Source: DATJUF01 sp035524095 (GTDB lineage Bacteria > Desulfobacterota > Binatia > Binatales > Binataceae). From it: a stretch of DNA of 23,133 nucleotides. The position numbers and the translations under genes were made by a program. The notes under the pieces are model-generated. The model was given only the letters and a program-made list of their open reading frames with translations. It was not told where the DNA came from and ran no database searches. The stretch is taken from assembly GCA_035524095.1 (NCBI GenBank), contig DATKPK010000101.1:1-23133 (forward strand), given 5' to 3'. The number at the start of each line of letters is the position of its first letter. Within the stretch, counting starts at the first letter, position 1. Shown in pieces: positions 7,278-16,139 of the stretch.

Positions 7278-8459
7278 CTATTTCGAATCGCTCATCGCGC
7301 GTGTAAGGATCGCCGCGATCTCGGGACGCGTGTACTCCGGCGGAGGAGCCTCGCCGCTGCGTAGCATCTCGCGTACCTTGGTACCGGAAAGCAAGAGGCG
7401 GTCCGCGTCGCTGTGGGGACAGGTCTTGAACGACGCCATACCGCCGCATTTACCGCAGTAGAACGTGTTCTCGAAGGTCAGCGGCGTGATGCCCATCTCT
7501 TCCGGCGTGAAACGCTCGAATAATTTCTGCGCGTCGTACGTGCCGTAATAGTTGCCGACGCCTGCATGGTCACGGCCGACGATGAAATGGGTACAGCCGT
7601 AATTGCGGCGGATGATCGCGTGCAGGATCGCCTCGCGCGGGCCGCCATAACGCATATGGGCGGGCATCACTGAGAGCATCGCCCGATCTTTTGGATAGTA
7701 GAGATCGAGTAACACCTTGTAGGTTTCCATCCGAACCGCAGCGGGGACATCATCGCCCTTGGTCTCGCCGACCAGCGGATGGAGTAATAGGCCGTCGCAG
7801 ATTTCGAGTGCTGCCTTCTGGATATACTCGTGCGCACGATGGGTCGGGTTGCGGGTCTGGAACGCGACGATTTTCTTCCAGCCTTTCTCACGGAACTTGG
7901 CGCGCGTCGCTCGCGGATCGAGGCGGTACTCGGGAAAGGTCTGGTTAGGGGGATCGTCGAACAGTAGGACTTTGCCGGCGAGGCACCAAGGCGGCGAAGC
8001 CAGGACATTCTTAACACCGGGATGAGCCGGATCGGAGGTGCCGAACACGGCGTCGGCCTCTTTAGTACGATCGACTTTGTAGATCTCGCTGATCGTCATG
8101 GTGGCGAGGCGGGCACCATCCTCGGTCGTGAGAGCAACGTCCTCGCCGACGGACAACTTTTTGGACTCAGCTTCCTCAACGCCCAGCGTGATCGGAATCG
8201 ACCAGGGTATGCCGGACGCGAGCCGCATCTCGTCGCGGCTGCGATTGTAGTCAGCCTGACCCATGAATCCGGTTAGCGGACTGAAGGCCCCCGACGCGAG
8301 CATCTCGAGATCGGCAAGTTCGCGCTGGCCCAAGGTCACCGTCGGCAGCTTTTCGGCGTAAGCGCGCAGGCGCGGCTGATCGGCGGTGGCGGCTCGAAGA
8401 TCGACCAATTCGCCGCCGCCGTGGGCAGTGATTGGATCAGCAGTGGTGGTCGGGCTCAT
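7278..8459 (-). CDS. sat: Sulfate adenylyltransferase (ATP sulfurylase)
   Basis: This enzyme makes adenosine 5'-phosphosulfate and pyrophosphate from ATP and sulfate in the cytoplasm. Its 393 residues are usual for the homo-oligomeric Sat family, which is not related to CysD/CysN. The N-terminal PUA-like domain includes ASGAFSPLTGFM (55-66). The catalytic domain has QTRNPTHRAHEY (201-212) with the two ATP-contacting His, and GRDHAGVGNYYGTYDA (295-310). A Cys/Cys/Cys/His zinc-site pattern is seen at 335, 338, 347 and 349. LSGTKVREMLRSGE near 357-370 completes the family signature. Its ATG overlaps the cysC stop by four bases (ATGA), so the two are translationally coupled. With APS kinase beside it and no APS reductase genes in the window, an assimilatory or PAPS-forming role is likelier than sulfate respiration. 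Confidence 0.96.
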   Translation of the reverse strand: MSPTTTADPITAHGGGELVDLRAATADQPRLRAYAEKLPTVTLGQRELADLEMLASGAFSPLTGFMGQADYNRSRDEMRLASGIPWSIPITLGVEEAESKKLSVGEDVALTTEDGARLATMTISEIYKVDRTKEADAVFGTSDPAHPGVKNVLASPPWCLAGKVLLFDDPPNQTFPEYRLDPRATRAKFREKGWKKIVAFQTRNPTHRAHEYIQKAALEICDGLLLHPLVGETKGDDVPAAVRMETYKVLLDLYYPKDRAMLSVMPAHMRYGGPREAILHAIIRRNYGCTHFIVGRDHAGVGNYYGTYDAQKLFERFTPEEMGITPLTFENTFYCGKCGGMASFKTCPHSDADRLLLSGTKVREMLRSGEAPPPEYTRPEIAAILTRAMSDSK

Positions 8460-8998
8460 CGGCTGCCTCCAGGACGAATCAGGTTGGCCTTCTCAAGTGC
8501 ATCAAGCAGGCGCGTGAAGCTTTCGTCGCGGCTTTCGCGATCGGTCTCGACGATCAGTTCGGGCGTCAGCGGCTCTTCGTAGGGATCGGAGACGCCGGTG
8601 AAGTTCTTGATCTCGCCAGCCAGTGCCTTTTTGTAGAGGCCTTTGACGTCGCGCTCAGCCAGCGTATTGATTGGACATTTGACGAAAACCTCAAAGAAAC
8701 GGGAATGCATCGAGCGTACTTCGTCACGTACCGCGCGATAGGGCGAAATCGCGGCGGAAATAGCGATCACGCCGTTGCGTGCGAGCAGGTTGCACACGTA
8801 GCCAATACGCCGGATGTTGATGTCTCGATCTTCCTTGGAGAAGCCCAATCCTTTCGAAAGGTTGGTGCGGACTTCATCGCCGTCCAGAATCTCGACGCGA
8901 TGGCCGCGGTTCCGCAGCTCGTCAGCGAGTAGATTGGCCAAGGTCGATTTACCGGCGCCTGACAGGCCGGTGAACCATAAGGTAAAGCCGTCGTTCAT
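8456..8998 (-). CDS. cysC: Adenylylsulfate (APS) kinase
   Basis: It phosphorylates APS to PAPS, the activated sulfate used for assimilation or sulfation. The 180 residues are a complete stand-alone APS kinase. The P-loop GLSGAGKST is at 11-19 and DGDEVR at 39-44. AISPYRAVRDEVR at 83-95 includes the serine (Ser85) that is phosphorylated in characterised homologues. KNFTGVSDPYEEP (131-143) is the family's APS-binding lid motif. It is the first gene of the cysC-sat pair and overlaps sat by four bases. The start is slightly odd: the only good Shine-Dalgarno site (AGGAG, 9016-9020) lies 17 bases before the ATG. An in-frame AUU at better spacing would add four residues, but the ATG fits the family start and is preferred. 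Confidence 0.95.
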   Translation of the reverse strand: MNDGFTLWFTGLSGAGKSTLANLLADELRNRGHRVEILDGDEVRTNLSKGLGFSKEDRDINIRRIGYVCNLLARNGVIAISAAISPYRAVRDEVRSMHSRFFEVFVKCPINTLAERDVKGLYKKALAGEIKNFTGVSDPYEEPLTPELIVETDRESRDESFTRLLDALEKANLIRPGGSR

Positions 8999-9411
8999 TG
9001 TGATTGGAATTAGCGCTCCTGAATAAGTAACTTATCGAGTCTTTTAAGTTATAAAAAGCCGCGAGCTTATACAAGGTCGGTCTGGAGAAGCTAAGTCGTG
9101 GATAATCTCCACCGGGGGATCGAACGAGTCTTGGCAGCGAGAGTGGACATTCCTTCGATCGCCATGGCCGGTCTATGTGACGTTAACCGCCAGTCGGCTC
9201 ACTACGATTTCTCGGACCAAATCATCGAAGCAAGCTATTTTTCTAGCGTGTCCAAGCTTTCAAAAGGCTTTGCCCTCGCTTACCGTTTGTCAGCCGCGTG
9301 GTATTGATGGCAGTCTGGCTGCGAATTCAAAAGATTTATTTGTGAAATGAAGACTTTTCGGCGGACTGCTCAGATTGATATGCCTTGCTGCCCTTGCATG
9401 ATGGAGGTTCG
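8999..9411. other. 413-bp intergenic region between cysC and the Fe-S oxidoreductase gene
   Basis: No convincing gene is seen. Near the cysC end are two AT-rich palindromes. ATAAGT/ACTTAT with a one-base centre lies at 9023-9035, and TTTTA/TAAAA with a five-base centre at 9042-9056. On the minus strand the second contains a TATAAC -10-like box. These are candidate regulatory sites for cysC-sat. A 69-codon GTG-initiated frame at 9098-9307 (plus) has a GGAG upstream, but its composition is not convincing and it matches nothing I know. Confidence 0.45.
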
Positions 9412-11487
9412 ATGACAACGGAGATTATATTCAGTCTCTGCATTTTGGTTTCCTTGGGAGTTTTCTTCTACCAGCTCTGGCGCCGCTTTCAGTTGTTGCG
9501 TGCAGCCGTTCCGGTATCCCGCTTCGATCGCATTCCCGAACGAGTTCGTGCTGTAATTGTCTGGGCGTTTGGCCAAAGGAAATTCGTACGCAGGAATCCG
9601 GGAGCCGAGCGGTCCGCCGGGTGGATGCACTTTTTCATCTACTGGGCCTTTTTCATCCTAGGGATCCAGATCATTACGATGTTCGCCCGGGCCTACTCCC
9701 CCGCCTTCGTCTTTCCTGGTTTTAGCCTGAGCATCTTGGGCGGTCCCTACATGTTGCTGCGTGACTTCATCGAGGTAGCCGCGCTGATCGCAGTTGGGGT
9801 CGGCTTGGTTCGATGGGGGATCACGCACGCGCCTCGACTCTACGGCTATCTTCCGCCCGAGAGCCGCCTGCGCGCCAAATCCCACTGGGAGGCATACGTG
9901 ATTCTGGTTTTTATCGGGATCATCATGCTGGCGGGTCTCGTTTACGACGGCGGACGAATTGCCGCTCATCAGAACGACTTGCAGGTCATGCGGGAGGCGC
10001 GATGGGAGCCGTTTTCAACCCTCGTAGGTCTTGGCTTGGCAATGGTCAGTACGAGCTTCGCGTTGCAGGCCAGCAATGTAGCTTGGTGGGCGCACAATCT
10101 CGTCGTTCTCGTGTTCCTGGACTTACTGCCACCCTCGAAACACTTCCATATTATCACCGCGATCCCGAACATTTTTTTCGCGAAACTCGAGCCCAAAGGA
10201 CAGCTCTCGAAGCAGGACCTCGAGAACGACACCCGGTTCGGCACCTCCCACATCGATCAGTTCACGTGGAAGCAGGTGTTGGATATGTTCAGCTGCACGG
10301 AATGTGGCCGCTGCTCTTCGAATTGTCCCGCCACCGCAACTAAGAAGCCTTTGGCCCCCCGTCAATTGCTACTCGATCTGCGGGACTATCTATACGAGCA
10401 TCAGGACGAGATCATTGAAAAGAAAAGCCACCCGGCCAACGAAGATGGCACCGAACCCTTAGAGGTCGGCGAAAATATTATCGGTTCCGTGATCCATGAC
10501 GACACACTTTGGGCTTGCAACACCTGCCGCGCCTGTGAGGAGGCTTGTCCTCCGATGATCGAATACGTCGACAAGATCGTCGACATGCGGCGTCATCTGG
10601 TGCAGGAGGAGTCTCGTTTCCCCAAGGAACTTACCCGCACCTTCAAGAACATGGAGACGCAATCCAATCCGTGGGGGCTCGATTCAGAGAAACGATTCGA
10701 GTGGGCCGAGGAGATGACTGTCCCGACCCTCGCCGATAAGCCCGACGCCGAGTTCCTCTACTACGTGGGCTGTGCCGGCGCGTTTGATGATCGCAATAAG
10801 AAGACGACTCAGGCCTTCGCCCGCGTATTGCAGAAAGCAGGCGTCGACTTTGCCTGCCTAGCTCGCGAGGAGCTTTGCAACGGCGAAACAGCTCGCCGCC
10901 TCGGCAACGAATACCTCTACCAGACAATGGCGCAGATGCTGATCGAAACCTTCAGTAACTACAAAGTTCGCAAGATCATCGTGAACTGTCCTCATTGTTT
11001 CAACACGATCAAAAACGAGTTCCCGCAATTCGGCGGGTCGTACGAAGTCATTCATGCCGCAGACTTTGTGCAGCAATTGATCACTTCGGGGCGTCTCAAG
11101 ATTGCGCCGGAATTTCAGAAGCGGACCGTCTACCATGATTCTTGTTACTACGGTCGTTACAACGACGTGTTTGACGAGCCGCGGACGTTGCTCAGCGATG
11201 CAGGAGCCAAGGTCCAGGAAATGGAGCGCCACCGTAAATTTGGCATGTGCTGTGGTGCTGGCGGAGGGCGGATGTGGATAGAGGAAGACCCGGACAAGCG
11301 GGTGAATCTGCTCCGAACCGAGCAGGCGCTTCAGACTGACCCTGAGGTCATCGCCGTGTCATGTCCCTTCTGCATGACGATGCTTGGTGACGGCATTAAG
11401 GCTAAATCTCTGGAGGAGAAGGTCCAGACTCTCGACGTGATGGAAATCGTCGACGCGGCCACCCGGAGCCCTAACGCAGAGTCCTAA
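9412..11487 (+). CDS. Membrane Fe-S oxidoreductase, FadF/EMO-like (heterodisulfide reductase-related)
   Basis: This 691-residue protein joins three parts. Residues 1-250 are a NarI-like membrane domain with about five helices. Candidate heme-ligand His lie in WMHFFIYW (His73), AHNL (His228) and KHFH (244, 246). Residues 290-380 are a two-[4Fe-4S] ferredoxin domain with CTECGRCSSNCP (295-306) and CNTCRACEEACP (369-380). Residues 445-665 hold two CCG domains, with Cys454/489/526/529 and Cys578/613/614/651/654. This architecture matches FadF of Bacillus and the EMO proteins, which carry electrons from acyl-CoA dehydrogenases through ETF to the quinone pool. I chose the ATG at 9412 because GGAGG lies four bases upstream; an upstream in-frame TTG would add nine residues. 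No etfAB genes are adjacent, so its partner must be encoded elsewhere. A related role with another electron donor is possible. Confidence 0.85.
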   Translation: MTTEIIFSLCILVSLGVFFYQLWRRFQLLRAAVPVSRFDRIPERVRAVIVWAFGQRKFVRRNPGAERSAGWMHFFIYWAFFILGIQIITMFARAYSPAFVFPGFSLSILGGPYMLLRDFIEVAALIAVGVGLVRWGITHAPRLYGYLPPESRLRAKSHWEAYVILVFIGIIMLAGLVYDGGRIAAHQNDLQVMREARWEPFSTLVGLGLAMVSTSFALQASNVAWWAHNLVVLVFLDLLPPSKHFHIITAIPNIFFAKLEPKGQLSKQDLENDTRFGTSHIDQFTWKQVLDMFSCTECGRCSSNCPATATKKPLAPRQLLLDLRDYLYEHQDEIIEKKSHPANEDGTEPLEVGENIIGSVIHDDTLWACNTCRACEEACPPMIEYVDKIVDMRRHLVQEESRFPKELTRTFKNMETQSNPWGLDSEKRFEWAEEMTVPTLADKPDAEFLYYVGCAGAFDDRNKKTTQAFARVLQKAGVDFACLAREELCNGETARRLGNEYLYQTMAQMLIETFSNYKVRKIIVNCPHCFNTIKNEFPQFGGSYEVIHAADFVQQLITSGRLKIAPEFQKRTVYHDSCYYGRYNDVFDEPRTLLSDAGAKVQEMERHRKFGMCCGAGGGRMWIEEDPDKRVNLLRTEQALQTDPEVIAVSCPFCMTMLGDGIKAKSLEEKVQTLDVMEIVDAATRSPNAES

Positions 11488-11809
11488 AGGAAGACCTTCT
11501 TACTAGAGATCCAGGAGGTTTCAGCCTGAGCTAAATTGAGGTCCGATAGCCTCTCTGGATCCGGATCTGGAGGACGACCCAAATCGGCGCCGTTATGGGA
11601 GAAGATGCGCCTGCGCGAGCGTGGATTATTCGTGGAAATGACCGAGGACCCTGAGCTCTGATAAGAAGAGACGAATAAAGCTTGTAATAAGTGAGAATGC
11701 GCAATAATCTGGCGACGGTCCATTAATAAGCCTCTTTGGGAGCAGTTGGATTAGTCTTCAAGGTCCGCTGATCGTACGGGGATCGCGGTCGCGGGCTGGA
11801 ACGCCGCCT
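11488..11809. other. 322-bp low-content region after the Fe-S oxidoreductase gene
   Basis: No well-supported gene is present. On the plus strand a 41-codon frame at 11536-11661 (TTG start) ends in a protein-like segment (LWEKMRLRERGLFVEMTEDP) and could be a tiny gene or the remnant of a larger one. It has no properly spaced Shine-Dalgarno site. A 79-codon minus frame (11484-11723) overlaps it, has no ribosome binding site and looks like a shadow. The last 100 bp hold the predicted promoter listed separately. Confidence 0.4.
11682..11710 (+). promoter_or_regulatory. Predicted promoter before the 64-aa hypothetical gene
   Basis: TTGTAA (11682-11687) and TAATCT (11705-11710) are spaced by 17 bp in locally AT-rich DNA. 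Transcription would start near 11717, leaving a leader of about 93 bases before the ATG at 11810. It is predicted by eye only. Confidence 0.35.
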
Positions 11810-12004
11810 ATGAGTCGTTATTCGGTAAAGGTACAGCTGGTCAAATGGTTTGAGATAGTAGTCAATGCGCCCTCACCCGACGTTGCGGTGACCCGTGCCG
11901 AAGGACTGCGGCCCGATCAGATTAGAGCAAGGGGAAAGCGGCTCTATGCCGAGACTGGCCTGGCAGACCCGGACTCAACCAAAGAGATTGAAGGCGAAAG
12001 CTGA
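11810..12004 (+). CDS. Small hypothetical protein (64 aa)
   Basis: This short acidic/basic mixed protein begins with a strand-like segment, YSVKVQLVKWFEIVVNAPSP (4-23). A helix-like AVTRAEGLRPDQIRARGKRL follows and the C-terminus is charged. There is no signal peptide or membrane segment. Reasons to accept it are its regular hydrophobic pattern and the predicted promoter upstream. A weak GGAA about nine bases before the ATG is the only ribosome-binding candidate. It converges with the lipoprotein gene, leaving only about 20 bp between the two stops. I recognise no family, and it could be a spurious frame. Confidence 0.45.
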   Translation: MSRYSVKVQLVKWFEIVVNAPSPDVAVTRAEGLRPDQIRARGKRLYAETGLADPDSTKEIEGES

Positions 12005-12024
12005 CTATCGCTTAGACGTTGCTC

Positions 12025-12603
12025 TTAGGGCGCGCCATTCGCCTGCGTATAGCAGTTCTTCTGTTGCATCAGCGTTGCCAGATACATCTTACGCTGCTCT
12101 GCGTTATTGATGGCCATTTGGGTCTGAGATTCAACTTGCCCCTGTGATTGGGCTTGCATTTCCTGTTGTGTAATTTCTTGCTGCTGCAGTCCGGTCGCTG
12201 CAGGTACGAGATAAGTCGCGTTTGGTGCGAAACCCGACAACGCACCGACGGCCATCGAACCGGCGGTGCGCATTATCGCGTCAGTGAACCCGGCCGAGGG
12301 CGCCGGATGGGCAGCAGCCGACTCGCTCACAATCACTTGATCCATGCTGTTCGATGCGGCCAGGAGTTGAGCGCAACCCATCTGTGAGTCAGTCGGCTCG
12401 ACGACCGGCTGCACAATTGGAACTGAAGCGGCGGCCGATGCATAGCTGCGGGGCTGGTATGCCGAGGCGTATCCGCCCGCGCCTGCGGCCATCGGCACAG
12501 CCATACAGCCAGCGAGATACACTGTGGAAATGATTGTCGGCCCAAACAATGCGGCAAGGCCACTTCGGGATGGGTGCCATAAGGAATAAAGTGATGACGA
12601 CAT
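12025..12603 (-). CDS. Putative lipoprotein of unknown function (192 aa)
   Basis: The N-terminus has a hydrophobic stretch (SGLAALFGPTIISTVYLAGC, residues 14-33) ending in a good lipobox, LAGC, with Cys33 as the lipidation site. This predicts an exported lipid-anchored protein. The mature part is Ala/Ser-rich with Tyr repeats near the anchor. It then has a segment with GCAQLLAASNSMDQVIV, a hydrophobic Ala/Gly helix (about 109-125), and a Gln-rich C-terminus (about 138-192) likely to be helical. A Cys near the C-terminus could pair with Cys77. No family is recognised. The ATG at 12603 lacks a clear Shine-Dalgarno site, so the start is less certain than the frame. Confidence 0.65.
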   Translation of the reverse strand: MSSSLYSLWHPSRSGLAALFGPTIISTVYLAGCMAVPMAAGAGGYASAYQPRSYASAAASVPIVQPVVEPTDSQMGCAQLLAASNSMDQVIVSESAAAHPAPSAGFTDAIMRTAGSMAVGALSGFAPNATYLVPAATGLQQQEITQQEMQAQSQGQVESQTQMAINNAEQRKMYLATLMQQKNCYTQANGAP

Positions 12604-12740
12604 TCACGAGCATATAGCAGCAAGCGTCCCGCTCTCAGGTTTAAAAAATAGCGGATAACTGGCTAAGCTACGGCCCACAATGCGAACAACGAGCGGAAAG
12701 ACGCGTCAAATAATCACTGCGTCGAGCGGCGGCACTTTAT

Positions 12741-13199
12741 TCATTCGCCTTTGCCACGATCCACGAATATTAGGTTCGGAATGTTGCCTTTGGACCCGAC
12801 AGACGCTATCTCGTGCCGCCGAAGCCGAGTCCCGTGTACGTTGACCAGATCATGGCCTTCTGAAAGGAAATACCTGATTAGGGCGCGCTCCAAAATGCTT
12901 AAACATTTCTTCTCTAGTTGGCCCGGCTTTGCATTGAATCGCCCTGCCAATAGTACCCTTTCCCCACTCTTGGCATCTTGAAGATGCCGCATCAGTTTCA
13001 GATTATTAAGCTGGCGCTTAGTTCGGTTTTGCAGTTTAGTGGCTTTTCCGACATACAGGGCCTCAAACTGGCCGCCGAAGCGCCGTCAAAAGACATAGAC
13101 ACCCGCTGTCTTGGGCAATCTGTCGTAGTCGAAGGAATAAATCAGCTTTGGGTCATCTGTCAGCGTGAACGCCCTCAACCATTCTAGATGGAGTTTCAC
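12741..13199 (-). pseudogene. GIY-YIG nuclease-family gene interrupted by one in-frame TGA
   Basis: Read through on the minus strand from a GTG at 13199, this frame gives about 151 residues plus one internal stop. The first part runs to TAGVYVF, then TGA at 13086-13088 (codon 38). The same frame continues RRFGGQFEALYVGKATKLQN and on through ILERALIRYFLSEGHDLVN to the end at 12741. GVY and YVG are the two halves of the GIY-YIG motif, and the LER Glu and late Asn are its catalytic residues, so the match lies on both sides of the stop without any frame shift. The likeliest reading is a recent nonsense mutation (for example CGA or TGG to TGA). A sequencing error, readthrough or recoding would give the same picture. 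Family members include structure-specific and homing endonucleases; the role of this one is unknown. An ATG after the stop (12992) would give only an 83-residue fragment lacking the motif. Confidence 0.75.
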
Positions 13200-13245
13200 C
13201 CTTTAATGCCTTAAGCGGTGTATCGAGGGATCCCTCCCTGCCGCT

Positions 13246-13686
13246 TCATCCGATGAGGCGCCATTGGACTAGTGTGGCGTCGGGATGGTCCTCGAAGACC
13301 GCCTCCACAGCCGAATCGAAGGGCGGATTTTGCATCGGGTCGCCGAGCAAATTACCCACCATGCGGACGTTACCGGCGTCCGGCAGTTCCACCAGCGCGA
13401 CGATGTAAGGACAAGCCTCTTTGAGCGCCGGATGGACCGGATTCCAGGTCCGCACCCAGCTATAAAGACGCCCGCGTCCAGAGATTTTTTGCCAGCCCAT
13501 GTCCGCGGAATGGCATTTGTGACAAATCAGCTCGGGGCCCCATTGGAAGGAGTGGCAAGCGTTGCAGTTCTGCACGACCAATTCGTGGCGCTTGGTCGCC
13601 TCCCAGAATTCCTTATCGACACCCGTGCGAGCGGCGCGCGGTGAAGGCAGGCCCTCGGGCAAGTAATACTTCTTAGCTTCGGCCAT
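13246..13686 (-). CDS. DUF35 OB-fold/zinc-ribbon protein, acyl-CoA-associated
   Basis: This 146-residue protein has the DUF35 layout. An N-terminal helix (DKEFWEATKRHELVVQ) leads into a rubredoxin-like zinc ribbon with Cys41/44 and Cys55/58. An OB-fold follows (GRGRLYSWVRTWNPVHP at 70-86, then PYIVALVELPD). Such proteins are obligate partners of thiolase-like enzymes. In steroid side-chain degradation the DUF35 part of ChsH2 binds the Ltp2 aldolase, and in archaea a DUF35 protein channels acetoacetyl-CoA. The gene begins 11 bp after the thiolase-like gene, with AGGAG six bases before its ATG, so a two-subunit complex is strongly suggested. It is the last gene of the minus-strand catabolic run. 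Confidence 0.9.
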   Translation of the reverse strand: MAEAKKYYLPEGLPSPRAARTGVDKEFWEATKRHELVVQNCNACHSFQWGPELICHKCHSADMGWQKISGRGRLYSWVRTWNPVHPALKEACPYIVALVELPDAGNVRMVGNLLGDPMQNPPFDSAVEAVFEDHPDATLVQWRLIG

Positions 13687-13697
13687 CGAAGGCTCCT

Positions 13698-14870
<1,173 letters not shown>

Positions 14871-14936
14871 CGACACCTCGCGGTTGCCGTGGAATTGAAC
14901 TGAGTAGTCACTCGATAATCACTTGCGATGCGCGAA

Positions 14937-16043
14937 TCACCTGCCCGCAGCAGCACTCGCATTGCTTTGACTATCCTGGAAATGCGGCATTACTTCCTCC
15001 GCCAGCAGGCGCATCGACTTGAGCCACGGCGCTGGGTTATCGGCATAGTCAAATGCGAATAACAGCAGATTGCCGAAGCCGCCGACCTGCTCATTCATTT
15101 CGGCGAGCTTGCGCGTAACCGTCTTGGGGGATCCGACCAGCCATCCGTGATTTGCGAGATACGCGGGCGTGACAACTTCGTCGGCGACGCTCTCGTCATG
15201 CTTCAAGTATTTGGTGAAGCCGAAGTCGCGGAACAGCGGCAGCAAGTATTCACTCATCATGCGGCCCATCATGCCGTTGACACAATGCTCGTAGGCCTCC
15301 TCATCGGTATCGGCCACGAAGACTTCGCGCACAACACGCCAGTCAGCGCGATCGGGCGTACGGCCGGTCCGCTTCGCGCCCTCAACCACAGCGTCCCAAT
15401 GGCCACCGATATAGCCGGGACTCAGATTTAGGCTGAGCGGGATGAATCCGCGTTCGCCGGCCAGCTTGAGTGTGTCGGAATTAGGGCTGAAACCTGCGAT
15501 ACCGATCGGCGGATGTGGCTTCTGAAGCGGCTTGATGTGATGCTTGAGCGTACGCATCTGAGGCATGGGGACATTTACGTCCCAATACTTGCCGTGATAC
15601 TCGAGGCCGCCATCGGACTCCCAGATTTTCAGCATGATATCGAGCGACTCGCGCGTCATGTCGCGGGTCTCTCCCTTGACGCCGTCGACGCAGAACATTT
15701 GCCAATCGGTGGGCAAACCGCTCGCTCCTATACCGAGCATGTAGCGGCCTTGCGCCAGATGGTCCATGAAGGCGACCCGACAGGCGAGTTCCGCTGGATG
15801 ATGATAGGGGAGCAGATGGGCGCCCGGCGCGAGCTTGATTTGCTTCGTCTGCAATAATGCCTGCGCAATCAGCAAGTCCGGCGCAGGATTAGGCTCCCAA
15901 GGAGCGGTGTAATGCTCACCGATCCATGCTTCCGAATAACCGAGGCGGTCAGCCGTACGAATCATTTCGAGGTCCCATTCCTGACCGGCCTTCAGGTCTC
16001 GTTCCGGTGGATGCGATGGCATTAGAAAGAGTCCGAGTTTCAT
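14937..16043 (-). CDS. Luciferase-like (LLM) flavin-dependent monooxygenase
   Basis: This 368-residue protein is a bacterial-luciferase-like TIM-barrel monooxygenase that uses reduced flavin supplied by a separate reductase. LGLFLMPSHPP opens the first strand. GYSEAWIGEHYTAPWEPNPA (35-54) is the typical active-site segment, followed by LAPGAHLLPYHHP and GRYMLGIGASGLPTDW. The C-terminal WLVGSPKTVTRKLAEM is the conserved end motif. The N-terminus resembles limonene-monooxygenase-like members, and type II Baeyer-Villiger enzymes of camphor degradation also belong to this superfamily. The reaction could be oxygen insertion next to a ring ketone or epoxidation. AAGGAG lies six bases before the ATG. 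It sits between the crotonase and thiolase-like genes on the same strand with gaps of 96 and 66 bp. Two flavin reductase genes at 1504-2600 are possible partners. Confidence 0.9.
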   Translation of the reverse strand: MKLGLFLMPSHPPERDLKAGQEWDLEMIRTADRLGYSEAWIGEHYTAPWEPNPAPDLLIAQALLQTKQIKLAPGAHLLPYHHPAELACRVAFMDHLAQGRYMLGIGASGLPTDWQMFCVDGVKGETRDMTRESLDIMLKIWESDGGLEYHGKYWDVNVPMPQMRTLKHHIKPLQKPHPPIGIAGFSPNSDTLKLAGERGFIPLSLNLSPGYIGGHWDAVVEGAKRTGRTPDRADWRVVREVFVADTDEEAYEHCVNGMMGRMMSEYLLPLFRDFGFTKYLKHDESVADEVVTPAYLANHGWLVGSPKTVTRKLAEMNEQVGGFGNLLLFAFDYADNPAPWLKSMRLLAEEVMPHFQDSQSNASAAAGR

Positions 16044-16139
16044 AACCGCTCCTTGATAACCGCAATACTTACGCGTCGCGAAATAAATAGCACGGTTGGC
16101 CCCTGCTTCGTCTATGCACGAGACCAGACCGCTTAGAGG

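Noticed and set aside
7278..8998. Dissimilatory sulfate-reduction locus
   Set aside because: The Sat type occurs in sulfate reducers, but APS kinase is fused to the operon by overlap and no aprAB, qmo or dsr genes are present, so PAPS formation or assimilation is the better reading.
9098..9307. 69-codon GTG-initiated frame (plus) in the cysC / Fe-S oxidoreductase spacer
   Set aside because: A GGAG lies upstream, but the composition is not convincingly coding, no family is recognised and the region looks regulatory.
11484..11723. 79-codon minus-strand frame overlapping the end of the Fe-S oxidoreductase gene
   Set aside because: It has no ribosome binding site and a low-complexity, unfamilied sequence; the opposite strand looks more protein-like.
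12751..12981. 76-codon plus-strand frame
   Set aside because: It is antisense to the GIY-YIG remnant, whose homology on the minus strand is clear.
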